DNA of 64,000 nt, taken from NCBI RefSeq assembly GCF_003574835.2, contig NZ_CP063196.1, positions 5,270,001 through 5,334,000 of the forward strand, in the 5' to 3' direction. This DNA is from Thermobifida halotolerans (GTDB taxonomy: Bacteria; Actinomycetota; Actinomycetes; Streptosporangiales; Streptosporangiaceae). The position numbers and the translations under genes are program-made. The notes below the pieces were generated by a model, which was given only the letters and a program-made list of their open reading frames with translations, was not told the DNA's origin and did not search any database. This document shows positions 8,744-17,658 of the stretch, one piece after another; within the stretch, counting starts at the first letter, position 1, and every line of letters begins with the position of its first letter.

Positions 8744-9589
8744 TCAGCGCAGGACCAGTTCCTCCGACACCGTCTGCGTGGTCTGCCAGCCCTCCTCACC
8801 GGACTCGGCGGTCCAGCGCCGGTCCAGGTAGGTCACCGAGGTGAGGCCGTAGGAGGAGGCGTGGGCGACCGCCCACTGGGCCATCGCCCAGCCGAGGTCG
8901 CCGGTCTGGCGTTGGGCCGTGCCCAGTTCCTCGGGGCCGACGCCGAAGACGCGCCGCAGTTCCCCGACGGCCGCGGCCACGTCGGTGGTGCCCGCCTCCT
9001 CTTCGGGGAACCAGCAGGTCACAGCCGCTCCCGCGGCTCCGGTGAAGGCCTGCGCCATGCTCCGGGAGCGCGCCTCGTGCTGGTCGTAGGCGAATCCGTC
9101 GGCGCTGCGCTGCACGGCCTGGGCCGCCTCGTAGACCGGGAGGTCCAGGTATCCCTCGACCGTCACCAGTTCCTCGTAGAACCTGCTGCTGGCGTAGACG
9201 GGGTCGATGATCTCCTCGGGGCTGCCCCACTCCATGGAGGGACGCTGCTGGAACAGGCCCAGCGAGTCGCGGTCCCCGTACTCGATGTTGTAGAACTTCG
9301 ACTCCTGCCACACCGTGGCGTAGGAGACGACAACGGCGTGCGCGGGGAGGTCGCGGGAGAAGGCCACGCCGGCGACCGTCGCGGCGTTGGCGGCCTGTTC
9401 CACCTCCAACGTGTCGGTGTCCTCCTCGGTGGCGAGCCGGCAGCCGTCCTCCGGGGGAGGCGGTGACAGGTCAAGAGGCTTGATCGAGCGCATGACGTAG
9501 ATCCCGGCCGCGACCAGCAGGCCACAGGCCAGGGTCAGGACGACCAGGATCTTGACGAATGCGGAAATCCTTCGACGCTTTCTGGGCAC
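8744..9589 (-). CDS. Membrane-anchored lysozyme-like protein
   Basis: This 281-aa protein has a basic N-terminus (RKRRR), one transmembrane helix at about residues 11-32, a Pro-rich linker and an extracellular domain. The motif WQESKFYN followed by GDRDSLGLFQQRPS resembles the core of lytic-transglycosylase/lysozyme folds, with Glu96 in the place of the catalytic acid. This architecture is common in actinomycetes and is sometimes mis-labelled a heavy-metal transporter. A role in cutting or binding peptidoglycan at the cell surface is inferred. The start is a GTG with a weak ribosome-binding site, so the exact N-terminus is uncertain. Confidence 0.75.
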   Translation of the reverse strand: MPRKRRRISAFVKILVVLTLACGLLVAAGIYVMRSIKPLDLSPPPPEDGCRLATEEDTDTLEVEQAANAATVAGVAFSRDLPAHAVVVSYATVWQESKFYNIEYGDRDSLGLFQQRPSMEWGSPEEIIDPVYASSRFYEELVTVEGYLDLPVYEAAQAVQRSADGFAYDQHEARSRSMAQAFTGAAGAAVTCWFPEEEAGTTDVAAAVGELRRVFGVGPEELGTAQRQTGDLGWAMAQWAVAHASSYGLTSVTYLDRRWTAESGEEGWQTTQTVSEELVLR

Positions 9590-9830
9590 GAGCAGACCAT
9601 ATAGATTCAGTAGGAAATCACGCTATGGAACGACGAAACTCCCATAGCGCGACATAAGGGCGTTGACGGCCGGTTGTGGCAGACACACGCTTTGATGCAC
9701 GGTGCGGCGCAGGAGTTCTCGGTTTCGGCGCCACGGCCGGTCCGCCGCGCCGCCGCGGAACGGTGTGACCGACGCCACGGCGCGCGGGCCCCGGTGGCAA
9801 CCGGTTTTTCCCGGTCAGGGCGGAACCCAG

Positions 9831-9836
9831 TAGGCT
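9831..9836 (+). promoter_or_regulatory. Leaderless -10 element of dapD (TAGGCT)
   Basis: TAGGCT ends 8 nt before the dapD ATG, with no Shine-Dalgarno in between. The 255-bp divergent gap upstream shows no other clear signal. Confidence 0.45.
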
Positions 9837-9844
9837 CCTCAGCC

Positions 9845-10681
<837 letters not shown>

Positions 10682-10691
10682 CCCGTTCCTT

Positions 10692-10731
10692 GCGCCGGTC
10701 CCCGCGCCCCACGGCGGCCCGGGACCGGCGC
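10692..10731 (+). terminator. Hairpin between dapD and dapE
   Basis: GCGCCGGTCCC (10692-10702) and GGGACCGGCGC (10721-10731) form a perfect 11-bp stem with an 18-nt loop, 11 bp after the dapD stop. It could terminate dapD transcripts or lower dapE expression by read-through. Confidence 0.5.
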
Positions 10732-10771
10732 CCCCGTGCCGCCCAGATCCGACCAGACCGGAAGCGCAGCC

Positions 10772-11836
10772 ATGCTGGACCTCACCGCGGACGTCCGCGA
10801 CCTCACCGCCCACCTCGTCGACATCGAGTCGGTCAGCGGGGAGGAGAAGCCCCTCGCCGACGCCATCGAACAGGCGTTGCGGGGGTTGGCGCACCTGACC
10901 GTGCTGCGTGACGGCGACGCCGTCGTGGCCCGCACCGACCTGGGCCGGGGGCGGCGCGTGGTGATCGCCGGACACATCGACACCGTCCCGACCGCCGACA
11001 ACGTCCCCTCCCACGTGGCGGACGGCAGGCTCTACGGCTGCGGGACGTCCGACATGAAGAGCGGTGTCGCGGTGCAGCTCAAGCTGGCCGCGACCGTCAC
11101 CGAGCCGGTCCACGACCTCACCTTCGTCTTCTACGACTGCGAGGAGGTCGAGGCCGAACGCAACGGGCTGCGCCGTCTCGCCGCCCGTCATCCCGACTGG
11201 CTGCGCGGGGACTTCGCGGTGCTGATGGAACCCACCGGCGGCCAGATCGAGGGCGGCTGCCAGGGGACCATGCGCGTGGAGGTGACCGCACGCGGCGTCC
11301 GCGCGCACAGCGCCCGGTCGTGGATGGGACACAACGCCATCCACGAGGCCGGGCGGATCCTGGACGTGCTGCGCGCCTACACCCCGAGGCGGCCCGAGGT
11401 CGACGGGCTGCGGTTCCACGAGGGGTTGAACGCGGTCGGCGTCACCGGGGGAGTGGCGGGCAACGTCATCCCCGACACGTGCGTGGTCACCGTCAACTAC
11501 CGGTTCGCCCCCGACCACACGCCGGCATCCGCCGAGGCGCACCTGAGGGAGCTGTTCGAGGGGTTCGACGTGCGGGTCACCGACGTCGCCGCCCCCGCCC
11601 GCCCCGGCCTGGACCATCCGGCGGCGGCCGCGTTCGTGGCGACGGTCGGCGGGGGCCGGGCCCGCGCCAAGCTCGGCTGGACCGACGTCGCCCGCATGGC
11701 CGAACTGGGGATTCCCGCGGTCAACTACGGTCCGGGCGAGCCCACACTGGCGCACACCAGGGACGAGTCCGTGTCGCTGGAGGAGATCGTGACGGCGGAG
11801 CGCCGAATGGTCGCCTGGCTGACCGGCGCGGCCTGA
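10772..11836 (+). CDS. dapE: Succinyl-diaminopimelate desuccinylase (M20)
   Basis: This 354-aa di-zinc M20 hydrolase frees LL-diaminopimelate from its N-succinyl form. The metal and catalytic residues are visible: GHIDTVP (His68, Asp70), GTSDMKSG (Asp94) and CEEVEAE (Glu124/Glu125). The dimerisation/lid domain spans about residues 165-280. The ATG at 10772 follows GGAAG by 7 nt; a GTG further upstream (10736) has no site. The dapC-dapD-dapE cluster supports DapE over other M20 peptidases. Confidence 0.92.
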   Translation: MLDLTADVRDLTAHLVDIESVSGEEKPLADAIEQALRGLAHLTVLRDGDAVVARTDLGRGRRVVIAGHIDTVPTADNVPSHVADGRLYGCGTSDMKSGVAVQLKLAATVTEPVHDLTFVFYDCEEVEAERNGLRRLAARHPDWLRGDFAVLMEPTGGQIEGGCQGTMRVEVTARGVRAHSARSWMGHNAIHEAGRILDVLRAYTPRRPEVDGLRFHEGLNAVGVTGGVAGNVIPDTCVVTVNYRFAPDHTPASAEAHLRELFEGFDVRVTDVAAPARPGLDHPAAAAFVATVGGGRARAKLGWTDVARMAELGIPAVNYGPGEPTLAHTRDESVSLEEIVTAERRMVAWLTGAA

Positions 11837-11909
11837 CCTGCGGCGGTTCGGACCACTTCCGGACACCGTAGCGTGACCTGAACTTCGGTGGGTGAGAACC
11901 CGAAGTGGG

Positions 11910-11915
11910 TAACGT
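11910..11915 (+). promoter_or_regulatory. Leaderless -10 element of the LOG-family gene (TAACGT)
   Basis: TAACGT ends 6 nt before the ATG at 11922. Just upstream, CTTCGG (11883-11888) and CCGAAG (11900-11905) form an inverted repeat that overlaps the core promoter and could be an operator. Confidence 0.45.
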
Positions 11916-11921
11916 TGCGAC

Positions 11922-12731
11922 ATGACGGATTCTCGATCTGAAGAGCGACAGGCGGGTCCCCTCACCTACCGGGGCAAGGCCGTCCCCAAGGGCACCACCG
12001 ACCAGCGGCTGCTGGACCGCCGCGGTCCCTCGGACTGGGTGCACACCGACCCCTGGCGGGTACTGCGCATCCAGTCGGAGTTCGTCGAGGGTTTCGGCAT
12101 GCTCTCCGAGGTGGGACGGGCCGTGTGCGTGTTCGGTTCGGCCCGGATCAAGCCCGGAAACCCCTACTACGAACTGGGCGAGACGATCGGCGAGAGGATC
12201 GCGCAGGCCGGTTACACCGTCATCACCGGCGGTGGACCGGGGCTGATGGAGGCCGCCAACAAGGGCGCCAGCGAGGCCGGCGGCACGTCGATCGGTCTGG
12301 GCATCGAGCTTCCGTTCGAGCAGGCGCTGAACGACCACATCAACATGGGCGTCACCTTCCGGTACTTCTTCGTCCGCAAGACGATGTTCGTGAAGTACTC
12401 CCAGGCGTTCGTGGTGCTGCCGGGCGGCTTCGGCACGCTCGACGAACTGTTCGAGGCGATCACCCTGGTGCAGACCGGCAAGGTCACCCGGTTCCCGGTG
12501 ATCCTGATGGGGACGGAGTTCTGGGCCGGGCTGGTGGACTGGATCCACGAGCGGCTGCTCACCGAGGGGCTGATCTCGCCGCACGACCCCGACCTGCTCC
12601 ACCTCACCGACGACCCCGACGAGGCCGTCGAGATCATCCGCGGGGCGCACGCGCAACTGGAGCAGGCGATCGAGGAGGAGGAAGCCGTGGCCGGACTGGA
12701 GGAGGCCCTGCACGAGGCCGAGCGGACCTGA
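11922..12731 (+). CDS. LOG-family Rossmann-fold protein (TIGR00730; nucleotide phosphoribohydrolase type)
   Basis: This 269-aa protein carries the LOG signature: GGGPGLMEAANKGA near residue 105 and PGGFGTLDE near residue 167. LOG enzymes release free cytokinin bases by hydrolysing nucleoside 5'-monophosphates; the bacterial members' physiological substrates are mostly unsettled. Two domain features argue for a functional enzyme: both nucleotide-binding loops are intact, and the length is normal. It precedes a DivIVA-like gene and tag, as in other actinomycetes. The start is set by the -10 element just upstream. Confidence 0.88.
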   Translation: MTDSRSEERQAGPLTYRGKAVPKGTTDQRLLDRRGPSDWVHTDPWRVLRIQSEFVEGFGMLSEVGRAVCVFGSARIKPGNPYYELGETIGERIAQAGYTVITGGGPGLMEAANKGASEAGGTSIGLGIELPFEQALNDHINMGVTFRYFFVRKTMFVKYSQAFVVLPGGFGTLDELFEAITLVQTGKVTRFPVILMGTEFWAGLVDWIHERLLTEGLISPHDPDLLHLTDDPDEAVEIIRGAHAQLEQAIEEEEAVAGLEEALHEAERT

Positions 12732-12800
12732 GCCGCGCGGCCGGCCCGGTGGTCCGCGCCGCGATCCCATCGGGAGTGCGGATGTGGCACGATCGAGGGT

Positions 12801-13283
12801 GTGATAGCCATCCTGATCCTGGCGGCACTGGCCGCCTTCGCGGTGCTCGTCACCGTGGCGGTGCTGGTCATGGGGCACGGTGGGCAGTTGGCACGGTTCG
12901 AGGCCGATCACCCTCCCCTCGACCTGCCCACGGACCGGCCCGTGACCGGACGTGACGTGGCGCGGATCCGGCTTCCTCTGGCGCTGTGGGGATACCACGT
13001 GCGCGCCGTGGACGAGGTGCTGGACCGGGTGACCGCCGGCATCGAGGAACGCGATGCGCGGATCGCCCAGTTGGAGGCGAGGCTCGGCGACCGCGCCTCC
13101 TCCGCGGACCAGCCGCCTGTGTGGTACCCGCGTCCGCCCCGGGAGGCGTCCACCGGGAGCGAGGCGCGGCGGGTTCCCGACACCGATGACGCCGACGCCG
13201 ATCCGGCCTGGGAGGCCGGGGGAGCGGAGCGCGACACCGGCTACACCGAACAGCGCGACGAGGTCGGAGGCGGCCGACGGTGA
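12801..13283 (+). CDS. DivIVA-like membrane-anchored protein
   Basis: This 160-aa protein has an N-terminal transmembrane helix (residues 1-26). A DivIVA/Wag31-like segment follows: VTGRDVARIRLPLALWGYHVRAVDEVLDRV. After a short coiled coil comes an acidic, Pro-rich tail. The family marks cell poles and septa, so an envelope or division role is inferred. The GTG start at 12801 lies 7 nt after CACGAT, a weak -10-like hexamer. Its stop overlaps the tag start as GTGA, which implies translational coupling. Confidence 0.75.
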   Translation: MIAILILAALAAFAVLVTVAVLVMGHGGQLARFEADHPPLDLPTDRPVTGRDVARIRLPLALWGYHVRAVDEVLDRVTAGIEERDARIAQLEARLGDRASSADQPPVWYPRPPREASTGSEARRVPDTDDADADPAWEAGGAERDTGYTEQRDEVGGGRR

Positions 13284-13945
13284 GTACGAGCGGTCCGCCC
13301 CGCCCGGCTGGCGGGGCGGACCTCCCCGAGGGGGCGGCGGTGCCCGGTCCCGACGGTCTGCGCCGCTGTCCGTGGGCGCTCGGCACCGAGGAGCTGCTGC
13401 GCTACCACGACCTGGAGTGGGGCGGGGTGGTCCGCGACGACCGGGGGCTGTTCGAACGCGTGAGCCTGGAGGCGTTCCAGGCGGGGCTGTCGTGGCTGAC
13501 CGTGCTGCGCAGGCGTCCCGCCCTGCGCGAGGTCTTCCACGGTTTCGACATCGCGGCCGTGGCCGCCTTCACCGACAGGGACGTCGAGCGGCTGCTCGCC
13601 GACGCCCGCATCATCCGCAGCCGCGCCAAGATCGAGGCCGTGGTCGGCAACGCCCGCGCCGCCCTCGACCTCGACGGGGGACTGGCGGAGTTCGTGTGGC
13701 GCCATGCGCCTTCGAGTCCGCCTCCCGCTCCGGTGACCGTCGCCGACCTGCCCGCGGCCACTCCCGAGAGCACGGCTCTGGCCGGGGAGCTCAAGAGGCG
13801 CGGTTTCCGGTTCGTCGGCCCGACCACCGTCTACGCGATGATGGAGGCGGTGGGGATGGTGGACGACCACCTGGCCCACTGCCATCGCAGGGGTGTGTCC
13901 GCCGCGGCGGGCGACCCTTCGGGGGTCTCCTCTCTCCTGCGGTGA
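13280..13945 (+). CDS. tag: DNA-3-methyladenine glycosylase I
   Basis: This 221-aa base-excision repair enzyme removes 3-methyladenine from alkylated DNA. It has CPWALGTEELLRYHDLEWGG near the N-terminus and VDDHLAHCHRR near the C-terminus. These supply the Cys and His residues of the structural zinc site known from E. coli Tag. An HhH-type core lies between. The N-terminal 20 residues are extra compared with E. coli. The GTG start overlaps the previous stop by 4 bp. Confidence 0.9.
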   Translation: MSTSGPPRPAGGADLPEGAAVPGPDGLRRCPWALGTEELLRYHDLEWGGVVRDDRGLFERVSLEAFQAGLSWLTVLRRRPALREVFHGFDIAAVAAFTDRDVERLLADARIIRSRAKIEAVVGNARAALDLDGGLAEFVWRHAPSSPPPAPVTVADLPAATPESTALAGELKRRGFRFVGPTTVYAMMEAVGMVDDHLAHCHRRGVSAAAGDPSGVSSLLR

Positions 13946-14016
13946 CCTGCTCCCTCCCGGCGGAGAGGGACGGCTTTCTCCCGGAAGGGTGACAGAACCC
14001 AACAGAACCGCCTTTG

Positions 14017-14032
14017 TGTGACTTTCGTCACT
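14017..14032. promoter_or_regulatory. Possible CRP/FNR-type box
   Basis: TGTGA, six bases, then TCACT. This matches the TGTGA-N6-TCACA consensus at 9 of 10 positions. A possible -10 (TATCCT) lies at 14066-14071. The spacing to the inferred start site is not a classical activating position, so this is only a candidate. Confidence 0.25.
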
Positions 14033-14128
14033 GTGTTTGTCTATGTGGGCGCGGTTCGCGTGGCTTATCCTGATTCGCTGTATCGCGAACGGCCTCTCCA
14101 CGCACGTTCGCATCGTTGGAGGAGAGCG

Positions 14129-14185
14129 ATGATCGATTCGCGCCAGAGTCCTCACTCCGAGCCTCTCGCCGGGGAACAGCGGTGA
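14129..14185 (+). CDS. 18-codon leader ORF coupled to the membrane-protein gene
   Basis: The ATG at 14129 has the best ribosome-binding site of the area (GGAGGAGA, 3-7 nt upstream). It encodes MIDSRQSPHSEPLAGEQR and stops with a TGA that overlaps the next GTG start. The main gene itself has only a weak site, so its translation may depend on this ORF. A sequencing frameshift joining the two is the main alternative. Confidence 0.4.
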   Translation: MIDSRQSPHSEPLAGEQR

Positions 14186-14742
14186 CCGCGCCCCCCAGTT
14201 CGGAACGTAGCCGCTCCACGGCGGCGTCTCCGATCCGGGAGATGTCGCTGTGGCCTCCGCCGCGGTCCAGTCGGCACAGCGGCAGGCGCGTCAGGCTCCC
14301 GTTCGTCCTCGGCGCCGCCGCGCTGGCGCTGGCCGCCGTGGTCGGCGGCGTGACCTGGGCGCTGTGGCCCGACGAGGAGCAGCCCTTGGTCACCGACGGC
14401 ATCCCCCACAGCTACGCGGGGAGTTGGAGCGGCGAGATGGCCCAGTACGACGAGGCCGGGGAACTGGTCACCGACTGGGTCGTGCGGCTCAAGCTCGACG
14501 AGGGAACCGACCGGGGCAGCGCCGACCTGCTTCCCCTCGACTGCCGGGGCAGCATCGTCCTCACCGAGAGGACCGACGACTTCCTCGTGTTCGAGTACGC
14601 GGAGACCTACGATCCCGAGAACCGCTGCATCGACGAGAGCACCCTGACCCTGGCCCAGCAGGTTCCGGGAACGCTCGAGGCCGAGTGGGTGGGGACCTCC
14701 CGCGAGGGAACCGTGATGACCTCCACCGGTACTCTCAAGTAG
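14182..14742 (+). CDS. Single-pass membrane protein of unknown function, paired with a Ser/Thr kinase gene
   Basis: This 186-aa protein has a polar N-terminus of about 35 residues and a helix near residues 36-60 ending in WALWPDEEQP. The extracellular domain of about 125 residues contains two Cys, in LDCRGS and NRCIDES, that may form a disulfide. The ectodomain (SYAGSWSGEM... and ...TSTGTLK) resembles small lipocalin-like domains found near actinobacterial kinases, but I cannot name it. The kinase gene follows 64 bp later on the same strand, so it may be a sensor partner or substrate. The GTG start overlaps the stop of the leader ORF. Confidence 0.65.
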   Translation: MTAPPSSERSRSTAASPIREMSLWPPPRSSRHSGRRVRLPFVLGAAALALAAVVGGVTWALWPDEEQPLVTDGIPHSYAGSWSGEMAQYDEAGELVTDWVVRLKLDEGTDRGSADLLPLDCRGSIVLTERTDDFLVFEYAETYDPENRCIDESTLTLAQQVPGTLEAEWVGTSREGTVMTSTGTLK

Positions 14743-14806
14743 GTTCGTCCCATGCCCGCCGCCCACCCAGGTACACGGCGGCGGGCCCACACGACCGGGA
14801 GGACCG

Positions 14807-16168
14807 ATGGCCGATCCGGCCCCCTTGATCGACGCCGACCCCACGCGAATCGGTGAGTACACCCTGCTCGGACGGCTCGGGCAGGGCGGCCAGGGAGTCG
14901 TGTACCTCGGCACCGGCCCCGACGGCGCGCAGGTGGCCGTCAAGACACTGCACGGCGACGCGCTCGATCTGCCCGGGCTGCGCGCCCAACTCGCCGAAGA
15001 GGTCGAGATGGCCCGTCGGGTCGCGCGCTTCTGCACCGCGCAGGTGCTGGCCGCCGACCTGGAGTCCGATCCTCCCTACGTCGTCAGCGAGTACGTGGAG
15101 GGTCAGTCGCTGCAGGCGGTGGTCCGGCAACAGGGGGCGCTGGACGGGGCCGTCCTGGAACGGCTCGCGGTGGGCACCCTCACCGCCCTGGCCGCCATCC
15201 ACCAGGCCGGGATCGTGCACCGCGACTTCAAGCCCGGCAACGTGCTCATGGCGCCCGGCGGTCCCCGGGTGATCGACTTCGGCATCGCGCGGGCACTGGA
15301 GGGCACCGCGATCCTGACCAGCAGGATCGCCGGAACCCCCGCCTACATGGCCCCCGAGCAGATCACCGGCGGTCCGCTGGGACCGGCCGTGGACCTGTTC
15401 GCGTGGGGCGCCACCATCGTCTACGCCGCCAACGGCAGGGGGCCGTTCGGGCACGACTCGCTGAAGGCCGTGGTCAACCGGGTCGTCAACGACGATCCGG
15501 ACCTGGGGGAACTGAACGGCCCGCTGCGGGAGATCGCCGAGCGCTGCCTGGACAAGGACGCGAGCCGGCGGCCCACCGCGGCCGAGGCGCTGATGCTGGT
15601 GCTCGGGGTCGAGAACGCGCCGCCGCCCGACGAGCCCACCACCGACACGGCCGTGCCCGTCGCCCACCAGACCCTTGTCGCGGGCGCGATCGCCGCGGCG
15701 GACACCGGAGCCCAGGAGAGCGCGGCAGCCGAGATCTACCGCTCCTACCCGCCGGTGAACCCGTCGCCGCCGGGACCGGGGGCCGTCCCGCCTCCCGTCC
15801 AGCCGCCTCCGGTGGCGCCTCCCGGGCCTCCGTATCCGACCGGCGGCCAGCAGCGTCTGCCGTACCCGTACCCCACCGGTCCGCAGCGCCCCGGGTATCC
15901 GGGCGCCCCGTACCCGAACCCGCCGGTCCCCTCCGGACCGGGCCAGCCCTACCAGCCGCCCGCCCGGCCGCACTGGACGCCGCCCACCGGACCGCATCCG
16001 GGGCAGCCCGTGCCGCCGCAGCCGCAGTACCCGGGGCGGCCGCCGTACGGGCAGCAGCCCGCCAACGGCACCAGCACCGGGGTCGTGATCGGCGTCATCG
16101 GCGCGGTCGTCGTCGCGGGGCTGCTGGTCTTCGTGCTCGTGATCGCGGCCATCAGCAATCTCGGCTGA
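14807..16168 (+). CDS. Hanks-type Ser/Thr protein kinase with tail-anchor helix
   Basis: This 453-aa kinase has its domain at residues 15-270: Gly loop GQGGQGVVY, Lys46, HRDFKPGN with catalytic Asp140, DFG at 157-159, and APEQ in the activation segment. A Pro/Gly/Tyr-rich linker of about 120 residues follows. One transmembrane helix (about 427-450) comes almost at the end, leaving only a few outside residues. It therefore has no extracellular sensor of its own and may rely on the membrane protein encoded just upstream. The ATG follows GGGAGG. The substrate is not deducible. Confidence 0.92.
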   Translation: MADPAPLIDADPTRIGEYTLLGRLGQGGQGVVYLGTGPDGAQVAVKTLHGDALDLPGLRAQLAEEVEMARRVARFCTAQVLAADLESDPPYVVSEYVEGQSLQAVVRQQGALDGAVLERLAVGTLTALAAIHQAGIVHRDFKPGNVLMAPGGPRVIDFGIARALEGTAILTSRIAGTPAYMAPEQITGGPLGPAVDLFAWGATIVYAANGRGPFGHDSLKAVVNRVVNDDPDLGELNGPLREIAERCLDKDASRRPTAAEALMLVLGVENAPPPDEPTTDTAVPVAHQTLVAGAIAAADTGAQESAAAEIYRSYPPVNPSPPGPGAVPPPVQPPPVAPPGPPYPTGGQQRLPYPYPTGPQRPGYPGAPYPNPPVPSGPGQPYQPPARPHWTPPTGPHPGQPVPPQPQYPGRPPYGQQPANGTSTGVVIGVIGAVVVAGLLVFVLVIAAISNLG

Positions 16169-16232
16169 CCCGTCGGTCCCGGCGGGAAGGCGGTCGGCCG
16201 TGCGGGCCCCGGTCGTCAGGAGTGGCGCGGAG

Positions 16233-17024
16233 TCAGCGTCCCTGGAAGGTCGGCCGCTGCTTCTCCAGGAACGCCAGGGTGGCGTTCAGGTGGTCGGCGG
16301 TCTCGGCGCACTGGTCCTGGAGCCTGGCCTCGATGTCCAGCGCGCTGGGCAGGTCCAGCGTCGCGCCGAACGCCACCTCCGCCTTGATCGCGGAGTAGGC
16401 CACGGTCGGCCCCGAGGCCAGCCGCTCGGCGAGCTCCCGTGCGGCGCCTTCCAGTTCCTCGGGCTCCACCACCCGGTTGACCAGGCCGATCTCCAGGGCC
16501 CGGTCCGCCTTGACCGGCTCGGCCAGCAGCAGCATCTCCATGGCCCGCGCCTGCCCGACCAGCCGCGGCAGCGTCCACGACGCGCCCGAGTCCGCGCCCA
16601 GGCCCACGTTGGCGAAGGCCATCAGGAAGGACGCCTTGGTGGAGGCCACCCGCAGGTCGCAGGCGAACGCCAGCGCCGCGCCCGCGCCCGCCGCCACCCC
16701 GTTGACCGCGGCGACGATCGGCTTGGGCATCCGGGTCATCGTCAGCACGATGGGGTTGTAGTGCTTGCGCACGGTGTCCTTGAGCCCCTCGTTGTCGCTG
16801 AGCGCCTGCCCGTGCTCGTCGAGGTCCTGTCCGGCGCAGAACGCCCTCCCCGCTCCGGTGAGCAGCACCGCGCGCGCCCCGGCGTCGGCGCGTGCCCGCT
16901 CCAGGGCCTCCAGCAGTTCCTCCTTGGCCGCCGTGGTCAGCGAGTTCAGCGATTTCGGCCGGTCCAGGGTGATGGTGGCGACCCCGTTGGCGACCTCGTA
17001 ACGGACGTTTTCTTTATCGGACAT
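16233..17024 (-). CDS. Enoyl-CoA hydratase/isomerase family (PaaG-like)
   Basis: This 263-aa crotonase-fold protein has an oxyanion-hole loop, AFCAGQDLDE, then NGVAAGAGAALAFACD. The segment GLGADSGASWTLPRLVG resembles the PaaG branch (1,2-epoxyphenylacetyl-CoA isomerase) more than standard hydratases, because Asp replaces a usual Glu. It acts on acyl-CoA esters in the cytoplasm; the precise substrate is unknown. The ATG has AGGGAG 6 nt upstream. It is transcribed away from DUF3117 across a 336-bp regulatory gap. Confidence 0.85.
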   Translation of the reverse strand: MSDKENVRYEVANGVATITLDRPKSLNSLTTAAKEELLEALERARADAGARAVLLTGAGRAFCAGQDLDEHGQALSDNEGLKDTVRKHYNPIVLTMTRMPKPIVAAVNGVAAGAGAALAFACDLRVASTKASFLMAFANVGLGADSGASWTLPRLVGQARAMEMLLLAEPVKADRALEIGLVNRVVEPEELEGAARELAERLASGPTVAYSAIKAEVAFGATLDLPSALDIEARLQDQCAETADHLNATLAFLEKQRPTFQGR

Positions 17025-17199
17025 GAACGCTCCCTGTTCAGGTAGGCCCGGAATATGCGAAGTGCGGTCCGCGTACGGAACTGTCCCGCCTGATGGACAC
17101 GGGGACCAGACGGGGGTGGAGAAGTCCTGGGGCGGCGGGGCTACAACTGTAACCGTCCTGCGATCTTCGAGTTTCGTGGGGTTCGGAGGCTCCCGGTCG

Positions 17200-17229
17200 T
17201 TTCCAACCCGGGCCCGGAACCGAGATAAT
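17200..17229 (+). promoter_or_regulatory. Promoter of the DUF3117 gene
   Basis: TTTCCA (17200-17205), an 18-bp spacer and GATAAT (17224-17229). This is the best sigma-70-like promoter in the 336-bp gap between the enoyl-CoA hydratase and DUF3117. The rest of the gap (17025-17199 and 17255-17360) shows no gene. Confidence 0.5.
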
Positions 17230-17235
17230 GACAGA

Positions 17236-17254
17236 TCAGTGATTCGTTCACTGA
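17236..17254. promoter_or_regulatory. 19-bp perfect palindrome at the transcription start (putative operator)
   Basis: TCAGTGA-TTCGT-TCACTGA has 7-bp perfect arms. It begins 6 bp after the GATAAT -10, so it covers the predicted start site. Placement and symmetry fit a repressor operator, for example of a TetR- or GntR-type protein. The regulator is not identified. Confidence 0.45.
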
Positions 17255-17360
17255 GTCACGCGGATTCGGCCCGCTCCGCACTCCGGACTCGTCGCGGCGA
17301 TCCGGGACGCCGATGGACCGACTCACACGCGCGACCATCGTCTAGGAAAGGGGATACGGC

Positions 17361-17528
17361 ATGGCGGCGATGAAGCCGAGGACCGGAGATGGACCGATGG
17401 AGGTCACCAAGGAGGGTCGCGGCATCATCATGCGGGTTCCGCTGGAGGGCGGTGGGCGTCTGGTGGTCGAGCTGACCCCGGCCGAGGCCGGTGAACTCGC
17501 CAACGCACTCAACGAAGTCGTCGGTTAA
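17361..17528 (+). CDS. DUF3117 protein, 55 aa
   Basis: This very small soluble protein runs MAAMKPRTGDGPMEVTKEGR, then a short beta-rich stretch and a C-terminal helix (PAEAGELANALNEVVG). The sequence is nearly invariant across actinobacteria, as I recall, and Rv1211 of M. tuberculosis is the counterpart. The ribosome-binding site is GAAAGGGG about 8 nt before the ATG. No function is established. The carefully built promoter/operator upstream suggests its level matters. Confidence 0.9.
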   Translation: MAAMKPRTGDGPMEVTKEGRGIIMRVPLEGGGRLVVELTPAEAGELANALNEVVG

Positions 17529-17658
17529 CGGCCCGTCCCACCATTGTCCCAGCGTGCCACCGGGCGTTCGGACCTGACCTCGACCTCGTCCCCACCTCAG
17601 GAGTCAGTGAGAGCGTTCGCCCCGGGCACGCGATGACCAAGGAAGAATGTGAGCGTCC

